From positions 49,671-113,670 of the forward strand of contig CAZJLP010000011.1 of NCBI GenBank assembly GCA_964546955.1: a DNA stretch of 64,000 nt, given 5' to 3'. The notes under the pieces were generated by a model. The model saw only the letters and a program-made list of their open reading frames with translations, was not told where the DNA came from and ran no database searches. Source of the stretch: CAZJLP01 sp964546955 (GTDB lineage Bacteria > Verrucomicrobiota > Verrucomicrobiia > Opitutales > Opitutaceae). Below, one piece after another: positions 54,008 to 62,653 of this stretch (the stretch's first letter is position 1; each line of letters opens with the position of its first letter). Made by a program: the position numbers and the translations under genes.

Positions 54008-54274
54008 ATGCTTTATCCTACTCGCAATGCGCAACTTTTGGTGAAACAGCTCGGCGATCTCGCGACGCAAAGCGGCGTTGAAGTGTTTACAGGCGATCTT
54101 GAAACGTGCACCCAGGGTGAGGACTACCGTTCCTTCACGGTCGATGTGACTCGTAACGACTGGCGACGCATACAGCCCAAGCTCCTGGCCAATGGATGGA
54201 AACCGTTTGGCGGCGAGGCCCTGGTGTACTCCCTGCCCGAGGGTACGTTTGTGATCGCGGACCCGAATTTCTAA
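54008..54274 (+). CDS. 88-residue protein downstream of rtcB, unknown function
   Basis: Started at ATG 54008 (MLYPTRNAQLLVKQLGDLA). It has a basic N-terminal helix, then alternating strands (GVEVFTGDLETCTQ, YRSFTVDVTRNDW) and a C-terminal GGEALVYSLPEGTFVIADPNF. It lacks a signal peptide or membrane helix. It follows rtcB by 102 bp on the same strand and is the last gene before a CTCTGTG repeat. I do not recognise the family; its size and fold pattern would suit a small RNA- or ligase-binding partner, which is only inference. Confidence 0.65.
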   Translation: MLYPTRNAQLLVKQLGDLATQSGVEVFTGDLETCTQGEDYRSFTVDVTRNDWRRIQPKLLANGWKPFGGEALVYSLPEGTFVIADPNF

Positions 54275-54440
54275 GCGCCACGCTTCGAATACAGTTTGGC
54301 GTTCGGAGTCGCGAGTTTCGGGGTTTGGAGTCCTGGCTGATCTCCAATTTCATGTCCTGTCGCGTGCGATCTGCAGAAGACCGAGGGTGTTCAAGCATGC
54401 CTTAAGAGAAACGTTTGGACCCCGATGGAATCTTTGGCTG

Positions 54441-54492
54441 CTTTGTGGCCTCCGTGATCTCCGTGTCCGCGCTCCGTGCCCTCTGTGTCACC
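54441..54492. repeat. CTCTGTG-family repeat, single arm
   Basis: ctttgtggcctccgtgatct to ccctctgtgtcacc has the sequence and orientation of the right arms at 49161-49205 and 49899-49945. No left arm is recognisable here. With pair 1 at 49033 it brackets the tRNA/HNH/sigma/RtcB block. Confidence 0.55.
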
Positions 54493-54518
54493 CTCCGACT
54501 GTCCTCTGACCGAGAGCG

Positions 54519-55844
54519 TCAATCAATCGCGGCGTAGACTTTGCGGCCGGGGATCACGCGCACGAAGAGGAGCAGGCCCACCGGATGATCGCCATAGAAG
54601 GCGTCCAAGCCGCGGGGGATCAGGGTATAAGTCAACGCGCCGCCGACTGCCACGGAGAAGGGGCGGCCCGGCGTGAAATCGTGACTTGCTCCCAGCGTAA
54701 GCGTTTTTAGAGGAAATTTGGTTTCCCCGTCGGCGACTGCTAATTGGCGGCCCAACTTCTCCACGTACTCGGCCCGGCCGAAGAGTGTACAGCCCCGACC
54801 CGTGTCCCACGACGTTTCGAGCAGCATGGCGTCGCTTTGTTGCTCACCAAATGTGTTGCGGCCGAGCGCGAGGGTCGTCGCGATGCTCGCCGAGCCCGTG
54901 AGACCGCGATGGTGCTGGATGGAGGCGGTGGTGCGGTGTTGAGAAGCCGAGCGGTCGAAGGCTTCCGGTGAATCGAGAAATGCCGAGGAGACTTGGAAAC
55001 TCCAGTTCTTGGTGGGATTGAAACTGATTCGGCCCGAAGCCGAATCCAAGGTGGCCATGTTGAGGCCCCAGCCGTCGCCCGCGGTCTCGCGGCCATTGAA
55101 ACACGATGCTTCAAACTGCCATTTTCCCTGAGAAAGTCCGAGGGTCGCCACGCCAAAACTATTGTGAGTCGAATCGAGCCACTGTTGAGAGGCGGGCGCT
55201 GCCGGGTTGGCCATCGACGATGCGCGATGCGTGAACGAAGTCGGTCCGAGCGCGGGTGAGCCCGCCGCAGCCAGATAGACAAACGCAGCCGTGTCGTCGC
55301 CCAGGTTCCGACGATACCGCGTGGCCAGCTCCATGAAAAAGTCCCGGGCGTCATTGCGGCCTACCAGGGTGGCGCCACGGTAAGTCTCGCCGGTCTGAAA
55401 AAGCATGGGTGTTCCACCGCCGGTCGTTTCCACATCCAGGCTGAGGGTGGTCCGGAAGGCTATCTCGTGGTCTCCGACCGCTCGCTGTGCGTTAAAGGTG
55501 ACCCAATTGACCGAGTTGAACTGGTCGACGCCTCGCGGTCCCGATTGCGCGTCGTAGTTGATGAACACGTTCGTGTTGTACATCAGCCGCCAGCTATCAT
55601 TCATCAGATATTCGCCCCGCGTGGGCGTGGAGTCCGGTTGCCAGCTAGTGCCCGAGCTTTCCCGTGAAAGAGGAATGCCGGCAAAGGGGGCGGGAGGGGC
55701 AGCTTGGCGAAACACCACACGTGTCTGCGCTACTTGAGGTTCTGCGATATCAGGCAGTTTCTCAGCGGGCTCTGTCGCTTGACCTAACACTTGCCCCGGC
55801 AAAAGAGCGCAAACGGAACAAAGGATGACCAGGGGTAATTTCAT
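54519..55844 (-). CDS. Secreted outer-membrane-barrel-like protein
   Basis: A 441-residue exported protein with a signal peptide (MKLPLVILCSVCALLPGQVLGQ). The mature protein is rich in amphipathic beta strands with aromatic girdles (WRLMYNTNVFINYD, FNSVNWVTFNAQRA, HEIAFRTTLSLDVETTGG, FMELATRYRRNL, KWQFEASCFNGRE, WSFQVSSAFLDSPE, LTLGASHDFTPGRPFSVAVGGALTYTLIP), as in porin-like barrels. I do not recognise the family. It ends without the usual terminal Phe (KVYAAID), so outer membrane insertion is not certain. Confidence 0.68.
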   Translation of the reverse strand: MKLPLVILCSVCALLPGQVLGQATEPAEKLPDIAEPQVAQTRVVFRQAAPPAPFAGIPLSRESSGTSWQPDSTPTRGEYLMNDSWRLMYNTNVFINYDAQSGPRGVDQFNSVNWVTFNAQRAVGDHEIAFRTTLSLDVETTGGGTPMLFQTGETYRGATLVGRNDARDFFMELATRYRRNLGDDTAAFVYLAAAGSPALGPTSFTHRASSMANPAAPASQQWLDSTHNSFGVATLGLSQGKWQFEASCFNGRETAGDGWGLNMATLDSASGRISFNPTKNWSFQVSSAFLDSPEAFDRSASQHRTTASIQHHRGLTGSASIATTLALGRNTFGEQQSDAMLLETSWDTGRGCTLFGRAEYVEKLGRQLAVADGETKFPLKTLTLGASHDFTPGRPFSVAVGGALTYTLIPRGLDAFYGDHPVGLLLFVRVIPGRKVYAAID

Positions 55845-56508
55845 TGCCTAACTTTTGTGGTGTACCGCAGAGAAAGACCCACTAAGGCAAAAGGCGTTCA
55901 AATCCGGGTGGTAAAGAAAGTGGGAAACAGGGGCTTTCCGGGTGGCTTGTCCGGAGGAACAAGCTTCTCCGTACGTATCGCGCTTTAGCGTAGCGGCTTA
56001 GGGCGTACTGGTGTTTTCGCGAGCTCGCCATAAGCGGCAGAAGCTCTTTGCCAGCCCGCTCGACAATGCTCAGGCGCGCGGCCGACGAGGGGAAATGAGT
56101 ATTGCCGGAAGAAGCGGCCTGGGCTCCGGGGGCTTCGGGGGTAGGCGACGGTTCTGACGCTCCATTGTGATTTGCGCGGCGGCACCGATGGGGCCGGCAG
56201 CGGGTTCACGACGTGGGGTTCGAGGAGATTCTCTCCGAAAACGGAGAAAGAGGTTCCAAAATACGCTCATGGGGGTTGGGGTTAGGCAGCGTCCTATCCT
56301 AACTGATGCGATCGCGAAAAAAAATCCGGCGCAGCCCGACGTGGGTGTCAGGCAAACCCCGAGCGAGCGCCTGAGATGTGATCCCGCCGCAGTCGCCTGC
56401 AGAGGGGCTCTTGGCGGCAAGCGCCTTTCGCGTTGCGGGCGCGAGTGTTTCCTTGTGCAGTGGGGCCGTGCCGGAGTCTTCCGCATCGCCTCTCTCTGGA
56501 AACCAAAA
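55845..56508. other. Intergenic region between barrel protein and MBL hydrolase
   Basis: About 660 bp. Overlapping short frames on the minus strand (56070-56486 and 55985-56209) have proline/arginine-rich, non-homologous products, which I read as spurious. It must contain the divergent promoters of the two flanking genes. No RNA gene is visible. Confidence 0.45.
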
Positions 56509-57150
56509 ATGAAGGTCCATGTCCTGCCCTCCGGTCCGATCCAAACGAACGCTTATCTCTTGGTGCACTCAGGCTTGGGTCAGGCCGTGCTCATCGACGC
56601 TCCGGAAGGTGTTTGGGCGTTAGTTGAACCGGTCCTCGCGGAAAACCAGTGCCGATTGGCCGAGCTTTGGCTTACGCACGGACATTGGGATCATATCCAG
56701 GGAGCAGCGGAAGTCGTTCGAAGCACCCGTGCCAAAGTCCGGGCGCATCCGGCCGACCAGCCTCTGATCGAAACCCCTGACGTTCAATTGCCGTTTCTCG
56801 AGCCCGGCGCCGCGATAGAACCGATCAACGTGGATTTTTGGACTGAGCCTCCCGCTTCGATCTCCGTTTTCTCCGGAACGGTGGAGGTGCGCCACGTGCC
56901 GGGACACTGTCCCGGAAGCCTTCTCTTCTATTTGGCCGACAAAGGCTTGGCTTTCGTCGGGGATGCCATTTTTGCGGGCAGCGTCGGGCGCACGGATCTG
57001 ATTGGAGGCAGTTTCGAACAGCTTGAGCGTTCCATCCGTCGGCAGATTTACACCTTGCCGGCCAGCACCGTTCTGTGCCCCGGCCACGGCCCGCAGACCA
57101 CCGTGGGCGAAGAAATGGCGCACAATCCCTACGTGCCGGCGCTGGCATGA
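56509..57150 (+). CDS. MBL-fold metallo-hydrolase (glyoxalase II-like)
   Basis: A 213-residue metallo-beta-lactamase-fold hydrolase started at ATG 56509 (MKVHVLPSG); the upstream open frame has no family similarity. The metal motif is THGHWDH (near residues 58-64), with later ligands in VPGHCPGS, FVGDAIF and PGHGPQT, the pattern of the YcbL/GloB-like group. It may cleave a thioester or similar substrate; the true substrate is unknown. Its stop overlaps the ribD start (ATGA), so the two are translationally coupled. Confidence 0.92.
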   Translation: MKVHVLPSGPIQTNAYLLVHSGLGQAVLIDAPEGVWALVEPVLAENQCRLAELWLTHGHWDHIQGAAEVVRSTRAKVRAHPADQPLIETPDVQLPFLEPGAAIEPINVDFWTEPPASISVFSGTVEVRHVPGHCPGSLLFYLADKGLAFVGDAIFAGSVGRTDLIGGSFEQLERSIRRQIYTLPASTVLCPGHGPQTTVGEEMAHNPYVPALA

Positions 57151-58307
57151 GCGACTTCGAGCATACCCGGTATATGCGGCGGGCGTTGGAACTCGCGCGA
57201 AAAGCGTGGGGACAAACGCACCCGAACCCGATGGTGGGAGCGTTGATCGTGGAGGGCGGCCAGATTGTGGCGGAAGGGTCTCACGAACGCGATGGGGGGC
57301 CTCATGCTGAACGGGTTGCCCTCGCGGCTCTGGGCCGCCGTCCAAAACCCGGTGCGACGTTGTACATTACGCTGGAACCCTGCTCCACGACCGGGCGCAC
57401 CGGCGCGTGTACGGACGCGATCAAGGACGCGGGAGTTTCGCGCGTGGTGGTCGGGGCGACAGATCCCTTTCCCGGGCATGCGGGCAACGGCCTCGCGGTC
57501 CTGCGGGAGGCCGGGATCGAAGTGGTCTCCGGCATCCTCGAACGCGACTGCCTGGATTTGAATTTGCTCTTCAATCATTGGGCGACGCAACAGTCCCCTT
57601 TGATCGCGGCCAAATCGGCCGTGACGCTCGATGGCAAGATCGCCACGCGGACGGGAGATTCGAAATGGATCACAGGGGAGCAGGCCAGGGCCGATGTCAT
57701 GCGCTGGCGGCGACTGTTTCCGTCCATCGCGGTCGGCGCGGGCACCATCCTAAAGGACAATCCGAAACTCACCTCTCGGCGCGAAGGAGAGGAGGAGTGG
57801 TGCCCGATCCGCTTTGTATTCGACGGCTTGTTACGGACAGTGGTCGATCGCGAACTGCCGCAGGTGTATACGGATCGCCACCGCGAGAATACCGTCGTCA
57901 TCACGACACCCCACGCCGGGGTGGGCTACCTCCGCAAACTGAAGGAGCTGGGCGTGCAGGTTTGGATCCTCCCGGCACCGACCCAGCGCGCTCCGCTCGT
58001 CGAGTTCAGAAAAAGATGCGCCGAAGAAAAAATCAACGGCGTATACCTCGAGGGAGGCGCCCAGCTGGTCAGCGAGTTCTTTCGCGAGCGGCAGGTCGAT
58101 TACCTTTTCGTTTACCGAGCCCCGATTCTGCTCGCCGATGAGAAGGCGAAACCCGGCTACGTCGGGATGCGGACCGAAAAACTCGATCAGTCCCTCCGCT
58201 TGGAGGACGTGCGGCACGAGACGTTTGGGGACGATCAACTCATGCGCGGCCGCGTCGTCTATCCCTCAAAGCTCCAGATCGATGAAACTGTATTTAGCCT
58301 CCGGTAA
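57147..58307 (+). CDS. ribD: Bifunctional riboflavin deaminase-reductase
   Basis: RibD deaminates the pyrimidine and then reduces the ribose of the early riboflavin intermediate. The deaminase domain (1-145) has HPNPMVGALIV, the zinc motif HAE (PHAERVAL) and PCSTTGRTGACTDA. The reductase domain (from about 150) has AKSAVTLDGKIAT, the family signature, and VYLEGGAQLVSEFF. At 386 residues it is full length. It overlaps the MBL gene by four bases and rdgB by 26 bases, so it belongs to a tight operon. Confidence 0.95.
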   Translation: MSDFEHTRYMRRALELARKAWGQTHPNPMVGALIVEGGQIVAEGSHERDGGPHAERVALAALGRRPKPGATLYITLEPCSTTGRTGACTDAIKDAGVSRVVVGATDPFPGHAGNGLAVLREAGIEVVSGILERDCLDLNLLFNHWATQQSPLIAAKSAVTLDGKIATRTGDSKWITGEQARADVMRWRRLFPSIAVGAGTILKDNPKLTSRREGEEEWCPIRFVFDGLLRTVVDRELPQVYTDRHRENTVVITTPHAGVGYLRKLKELGVQVWILPAPTQRAPLVEFRKRCAEEKINGVYLEGGAQLVSEFFRERQVDYLFVYRAPILLADEKAKPGYVGMRTEKLDQSLRLEDVRHETFGDDQLMRGRVVYPSKLQIDETVFSLR

Positions 58308-58878
58308 CGCGCACAAAGCCGAGGAATTTCAGGCCTTGGTGAAGGCGAGCGGGTTGGCGTTGGAGATCGTTTCGGCCAGAGTCGTGGGCGGAATGCCTGC
58401 GGTGATCGAGGATGCCGGCACGTTTGAAGGCAATGCTTTGAAGAAAGCCAGAGCTCTCAAGGCCCTCGTTCCTCCGGGCCAGGGCGTGTTGGCCGACGAT
58501 AGCGGCCTTTGCGTCGAGGCGTTGGGCGGCGCCCCTGGCGTGGAGTCGGCCTACTACGCCGGGCCGCAGGGTGACAGCGCGGCGAATCTGAGGAAGCTGA
58601 TCGACGCGATGCGCGCCGTGCCGGCCGGACGGCGACATGCCTGCTTCATCTGCGTGCTGGCGTTCATCGACGGCGAGGGACGCGAGCATCTCTGCGAAGG
58701 CCGTTGCGAAGGCTCGTTGAGCATCGAGCCGAAGGGAGGCCACGGCTTTGGCTACGATCCGCTCTTCATTCCGCGCGGTTTGTCCCAGAGCATGGCGGAA
58801 CTCGATGCGGAGACCAAGAACCGGTTGAGTCATCGCGGCAAGGCGTGGGCGCGGTTTGTCGAGGTGTTGAGAGGATAG
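58282..58878 (+). CDS. rdgB: RdgB/HAM1 non-canonical purine NTP pyrophosphatase
   Basis: Hydrolyses dITP, XTP and similar altered purine nucleotides to keep them out of DNA and RNA. The 198-residue protein begins MKLYLASGNAHKAEEF, the SGN-x-x-K substrate loop. It has VLADDSGLCVEALGGAPGVESAYYAG and GGHGFGYDPLFIP, both diagnostic, and ends with LSHRGKAW. It starts inside the 3' end of ribD. Confidence 0.96.
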   Translation: MKLYLASGNAHKAEEFQALVKASGLALEIVSARVVGGMPAVIEDAGTFEGNALKKARALKALVPPGQGVLADDSGLCVEALGGAPGVESAYYAGPQGDSAANLRKLIDAMRAVPAGRRHACFICVLAFIDGEGREHLCEGRCEGSLSIEPKGGHGFGYDPLFIPRGLSQSMAELDAETKNRLSHRGKAWARFVEVLRG

Positions 58879-58918
58879 TTTCAAAACGCGCCTAAGGAGC
58901 GCCCGACAAACGGCTCGA

Positions 58919-59058
58919 GGGTAGGGCCCGGGCCTCCGGACCGGCCGTCGAAGCTGAAATTGCCTTTCATACTACGCGTCTCCCGCCGTCGGCGCTGCGT
59001 CGTAACGGTTTGGTCAGAGCTGCTCGCGCACGACGGCGAGTCCAAGCCCCGCTCTACC
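58919..59058. repeat. Inverted-repeat element, GGGCGAGGCCTC family, copy C
   Basis: The left arm, gagggtagggcccgggcctc and so on (58919-58950), and the right arm, cgacggcgagtccaagcccc and so on (59031-59058), are imperfect reverse complements. It lies between rdgB and the converging nuclease-like gene. Confidence 0.6.
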
Positions 59059-59092
59059 TTTCGGCTGCACTTGCCGCGTTTTCAAAGGCTCT

Positions 59093-59839
59093 TCAAATCA
59101 CGCTCGGTTTCCTGAGGGGAGTGGGGGCCTCCGCCGCGCGGGCCTGTTGTTCCCAGAGGGGGTGAACGATTCCTTCGCGGCGGAGCAACTCCCGCGTTCC
59201 CGCCCTGGCCAGTTGTTCCAACCACGCCACCCGCATTTCTGCCGTTATTTGGAGCCGCACGGGCGCACGTTTCAACACAAGTGATTCCTTGCAGCGTTCA
59301 AGCCAGCCCCAGTTGGGCGGCAGCTCATATTCTCCAACTAGGTCGGGCTCGGTGACAAGGTAGAGGTGGTCGGCCGCGCGATACCGGGCCAGACGGGAAA
59401 ATTTCAGCGCCAGGCCGAGCTTTCGCTGCAGCGTCGAGCATTCTTTTTCCACCCGGCGCAGTCCCGCGTGGCGAAGCGAACCGAAGTCGAATTCGGCGAA
59501 TTCCGGAAAAAGCGAATCGCCGCGGCGGAGATCGGGGCGATGAGTTCCGAGGAGTTCGCGCAACGCCGCGAGCCGTTGCGTCGCAGCGGCGGCCGCTTCT
59601 CGCACGACTGACTCTTGGCTGTTGTCGCGCAACAAATCGGACCGCGCTTGTTTGCATTCGAAGAGTGCGATTCGCGCGGTCGGCGAAAGACAGTCCGGGG
59701 TGGCGGCCGCGACGTCCGCCCGGAAGTTCGAACGGGGAACGCCGATTTCGAGGCCGACGAGGGCAAATCCGTTTTCCAAGCTCCAGCGCACAGCGAGGCG
59801 CTTTAGGTCCCGATGGGCGGGTGATTCGCACGAAGTCAT
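59093..59839 (-). CDS. Putative PD-(D/E)XK nuclease-like protein (MmcB-related)
   Basis: A 248-residue protein. The segment NFRADVAAATPD, then RIALFECKQARSDLLRD, gives D-x(about 20)-E-x-K, the core of PD-(D/E)XK nucleases as in MmcB-like proteins (RADV followed by EVKSSRADF). The C-terminal half has ADHLYLVTEPDLV, also typical, and a helical end. No membrane segment. It may act in DNA repair. The assignment rests on the motif pattern only. Confidence 0.65.
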   Translation of the reverse strand: MTSCESPAHRDLKRLAVRWSLENGFALVGLEIGVPRSNFRADVAAATPDCLSPTARIALFECKQARSDLLRDNSQESVVREAAAAATQRLAALRELLGTHRPDLRRGDSLFPEFAEFDFGSLRHAGLRRVEKECSTLQRKLGLALKFSRLARYRAADHLYLVTEPDLVGEYELPPNWGWLERCKESLVLKRAPVRLQITAEMRVAWLEQLARAGTRELLRREGIVHPLWEQQARAAEAPTPLRKPSVI

Positions 59840-59899
59840 GGCCGTGGCTCAATCCAACACGGGTTCCGTCGGTTCGTCCAACTTGCAGTGGCCAGCGGC

Positions 59900-59929
59900 A
59901 AAAAAAAGACACCGCTGATCAGCGGTGTC
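59900..59929 (-). terminator. Rho-independent terminator of the gene at 59961
   Basis: gacaccgctgatcagcggtgtc (59908-59929) is a fully palindromic stem. On the minus strand it runs into eight T residues, 31 bases after the stop. Confidence 0.92.
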
Positions 59930-59960
59930 GCGAAGGGCAGGCGCGGAGCCGGCGGCCTCG

Positions 59961-60584
59961 TCAGGGAACCGCAAGTTCCACCGCGGCGATCGCGGAAGTG
60001 AAGAACGCGTATTCTGCCGCGAGCATGGCGCGGTCCTGCAGCCACTTCTCACCGTTCGCGCGGCGCGCAGCGTTCATCTGGGCATCCAAGTCCGTCCGGC
60101 GCTTCTCGAAGTCCTGCAGAGCGACGGCGAGGGCCTGTTTCTGCGATTCATCGAGGTTCGATTGTCGCGATTTCAATTCGTCGACCCCCTTGACGGCCGT
60201 CTCCACCAAAGCGGAAAGCTCTTGCAACAGTTTATCGCGGTTGTCGATTGGCTGCTCGCGGATCGCCGCCGAGACATTGGCGACGTCCAGCGCACCGGAA
60301 ATTGTGGGCACATAATTCGCGGGGGGCTGGAATACCGGAAGAATACGATCACCGGGACCGGCCGGGGGGCGCATCTTGACTTCCTCAGCCGCCGGCGATT
60401 CCGCGCCGGGTGCCGACGTGAGGGGGGCGGTCGAAGGCCCCGCGGGAGTCGCGGCGGGCGCCGGCGGCTCCGCCGGGATTGGAGCCGGCGGAGCGTCAGG
60501 CGCCGGCGCGGGTGTCTGCGCCCAGCTTTTGGCCGCTGCGAGGGCAATGAAAGTGAGAAGGCTGAGTATGGAGGATGTTTTCAT
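59961..60584 (-). CDS. Secreted Pro/Ala-rich coiled-coil protein, unknown function
   Basis: A 207-residue protein with signal peptide (SILSLLTFIALAAAKSWAQ), a Pro/Ala-rich linker (about 24-70), and a helical C-terminal domain with LLQELSALVETAVKGVDELKS, QKQALAVALQDFEKRRTDLDAQ and LQDRAMLAAEYAFF, likely coiled coil. No family recognised. A strong terminator follows. It probably works in the periplasm. Confidence 0.75.
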   Translation of the reverse strand: MKTSSILSLLTFIALAAAKSWAQTPAPAPDAPPAPIPAEPPAPAATPAGPSTAPLTSAPGAESPAAEEVKMRPPAGPGDRILPVFQPPANYVPTISGALDVANVSAAIREQPIDNRDKLLQELSALVETAVKGVDELKSRQSNLDESQKQALAVALQDFEKRRTDLDAQMNAARRANGEKWLQDRAMLAAEYAFFTSAIAAVELAVP

Positions 60585-61137
60585 ATGAACGAAGTAACGG
60601 ATGTCCGGCCCGTCGCGTATCTCGTGCCAGCCCCCTGTTGTTGATGCACACTTATTTGATTCTCAGAGACATGCGCCAAACGTGTCCCCCAAAAAACCGC
60701 ATCTTCTGTTTGCTTTTTGCACGACCCGTTTCGAGGGTGGGGCAGGATGCAAGTGCGCGCAGGTCTCCCTTTGATGGTTCCCTCCCAGGGGACTACGCCG
60801 GCGTTGCGCGGCTTTGCGCGAGCTCGCTCGGGCTGCAGGCCTCTCTGTAGTGCGAAATGTACTACGAGTCCGGATCACGTTTGTGGAGCAGCCGGAGCAC
60901 CGATCAGGTCAGCATCGTCTGTTCGCCCGACGCTTCTCGCCCTTGGGGCGATGGCTCGCGGTCTCGCGCACGGAACGAAGGAACGGACCTTCAATGGAGC
61001 GGCCGCCAAAACAGACATTTTTGTTAAAAACATCGTCGATTCTGCCATTTTTTTAACCGGATCGCCTGCTTTATGATGGCGGCCGAATTGCCCTGTTCTC
61101 GGTGCTCCCCGCAAGGAGAAGGGGTTTCGCTTGGTAA
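60585..61137. other. Intergenic region upstream of the ROK-family gene
   Basis: About 550 bp. It is GC-rich up to about 61000, then A/T-rich (attttttta and tttgttaaaa near 61015-61055), where the promoter of the gene at 61138 probably lies. No gene or RNA recognised. Confidence 0.45.
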
Positions 61138-62562
61138 ATGAGCAACGCCGCCGCATCTATCCGTACTTTGGAAATCCGCCCGAAATTCCGCCCCCCGCTG
61201 GATCCGGATTTTTTGCCTGCAGCGCTCTGGCACAAGGCCTTTCGGATGCTGGTGGAGGACGACCCGGGCGCGCGACGTTTTGTTTTGGCGCTGGTCAGGC
61301 CAGATGGAGGCACGTCGGTGCATGAGAGCCGCATACTGGCGGTCGATCATCCTTCGGCGGCCATGAACCTTCGCTACGCGGAGCGACTGTTGAAGTTTTT
61401 ACTGTGGCAGAAGGGGGGCTCTCTGGTCTTGGTCGCCGGAGCGGACGAGATCGCGGCCCATCTGGGCGCGAACTATCAGCCGGGAGGGGCCCGCGCATTC
61501 GACGCGGATTTCATGGGCGAAAAGATCTACGGTGAACCCTTTCGGGTGGAAGCGGCACCGTTCTCAGGATTGCCCAAGGATCGCTCCGCCGCGCTCCCGC
61601 TGGGAAGAAACCTCGAGGGTTGCCGCATCGGATTCGATATCGGTGGGAGCGATCGCAAGGCGGCCGCCGTGATCGACGGGAAGGTCGTCTACTCGGAGGA
61701 GACAGCCTGGGATCCCTATTTTCAGACCGATCCCAACTACCATATAGAAGGAGTTCACGCGTCGATCGAACGCGCCGCCGCGCATCTTCCGCGGGTCGAC
61801 GCGATCGGGGGCAGCGCGGCGGGGGTTTACGTGAACAACGAAGTTCGGGTCGCCTCCCTTTTCCGGGGGGTGCCGGCGGACGCTTTCGCTAGCCACATCC
61901 GGCGGATGTTCTTCACGCTGCAGGACCGCTGGGGCGGTGTCCCCTTCGAGGTTGCGAACGACGGTGAAGTCACGGCGTTGGCGGGTTCCATGGCCATCGG
62001 GGAAAACGCCGTGCTGGGCGTGTCAATGGGCACGAGCCAGGCCGGTGGTTACGTCCGACCAACCGGAGAAATCACGCCCTGGTTGAACGAACTCGCGTTC
62101 GTGCCGGTCGACTACCGGCTCGACGCGCCGCGCGACGAGTGGGCGGGCGACATTGGCTGCGGCGTGCAATATTTTTCCCAGCAGGCGGTGGACCGCCTGG
62201 CGACGGTCGCTGGTTTTGCCTTTGCTGACGCATTGCCGGTGCCCGAGCGGCTGGTCGCCGTGCAGCAAGCCATGGTGGCGGGCGACTTGAGGGCCCACGC
62301 GATTTACGAGTCGATCGGCACGTATCTCGGGTATTCAGTGGCTCATTACGCGGAGTTCTACGACATACAGAACCTGCTGGTGCTGGGTCGAGTGACGAGC
62401 GGAGCGGGCGGGGAGGTGATTTTGAAGACGGCAGGTACGGTGCTCGCGGCCGAATTTCCGGCGCTGGCCGAAAGGATCCGGATCCGGATCCCGGCTGAAA
62501 AGGACAAACGGCATGGGCAGGCGATCGCGGCGGCGAGTCTTCCCTTCCTCAAAGCCCGGTGA
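61138..62562 (+). CDS. ROK-family protein (sugar kinase-like)
   Basis: A 474-residue protein. Residues 160-474 have the actin-like ATPase fold of ROK kinases: IGFDIGGSDRKAAAVIDGK (phosphate 1 loop), IGGSAAGVYVNNE, FEVANDGEVTALAGS and LGVSMGTSQAGGY. The usual ROK zinc motif (CGxxGCxE) is not present. The 160-residue N-terminal extension has no domain that I recognise. It may phosphorylate a sugar or have lost activity. It is followed 91 bp later by the PIG-L deacetylase, a partnership that suggests amino-sugar metabolism. ATG at 61138 is the first good start. Confidence 0.82.
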   Translation: MSNAAASIRTLEIRPKFRPPLDPDFLPAALWHKAFRMLVEDDPGARRFVLALVRPDGGTSVHESRILAVDHPSAAMNLRYAERLLKFLLWQKGGSLVLVAGADEIAAHLGANYQPGGARAFDADFMGEKIYGEPFRVEAAPFSGLPKDRSAALPLGRNLEGCRIGFDIGGSDRKAAAVIDGKVVYSEETAWDPYFQTDPNYHIEGVHASIERAAAHLPRVDAIGGSAAGVYVNNEVRVASLFRGVPADAFASHIRRMFFTLQDRWGGVPFEVANDGEVTALAGSMAIGENAVLGVSMGTSQAGGYVRPTGEITPWLNELAFVPVDYRLDAPRDEWAGDIGCGVQYFSQQAVDRLATVAGFAFADALPVPERLVAVQQAMVAGDLRAHAIYESIGTYLGYSVAHYAEFYDIQNLLVLGRVTSGAGGEVILKTAGTVLAAEFPALAERIRIRIPAEKDKRHGQAIAAASLPFLKAR

Positions 62563-62653
62563 CTTTGTTCCAAACCACTCGGGCGCCCGACGTCCGGCTC
62601 GCTTTCAGTTTCCTTTCGTCTCGGAATGACGTCAGCGTGCTCTCCCTCAGGAC

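Noticed and set aside
56070..56486. 138-codon minus-strand frame before the MBL hydrolase
   Set aside because: Pro/Arg-rich product overlapping another frame of equal quality; no domain or start signal.
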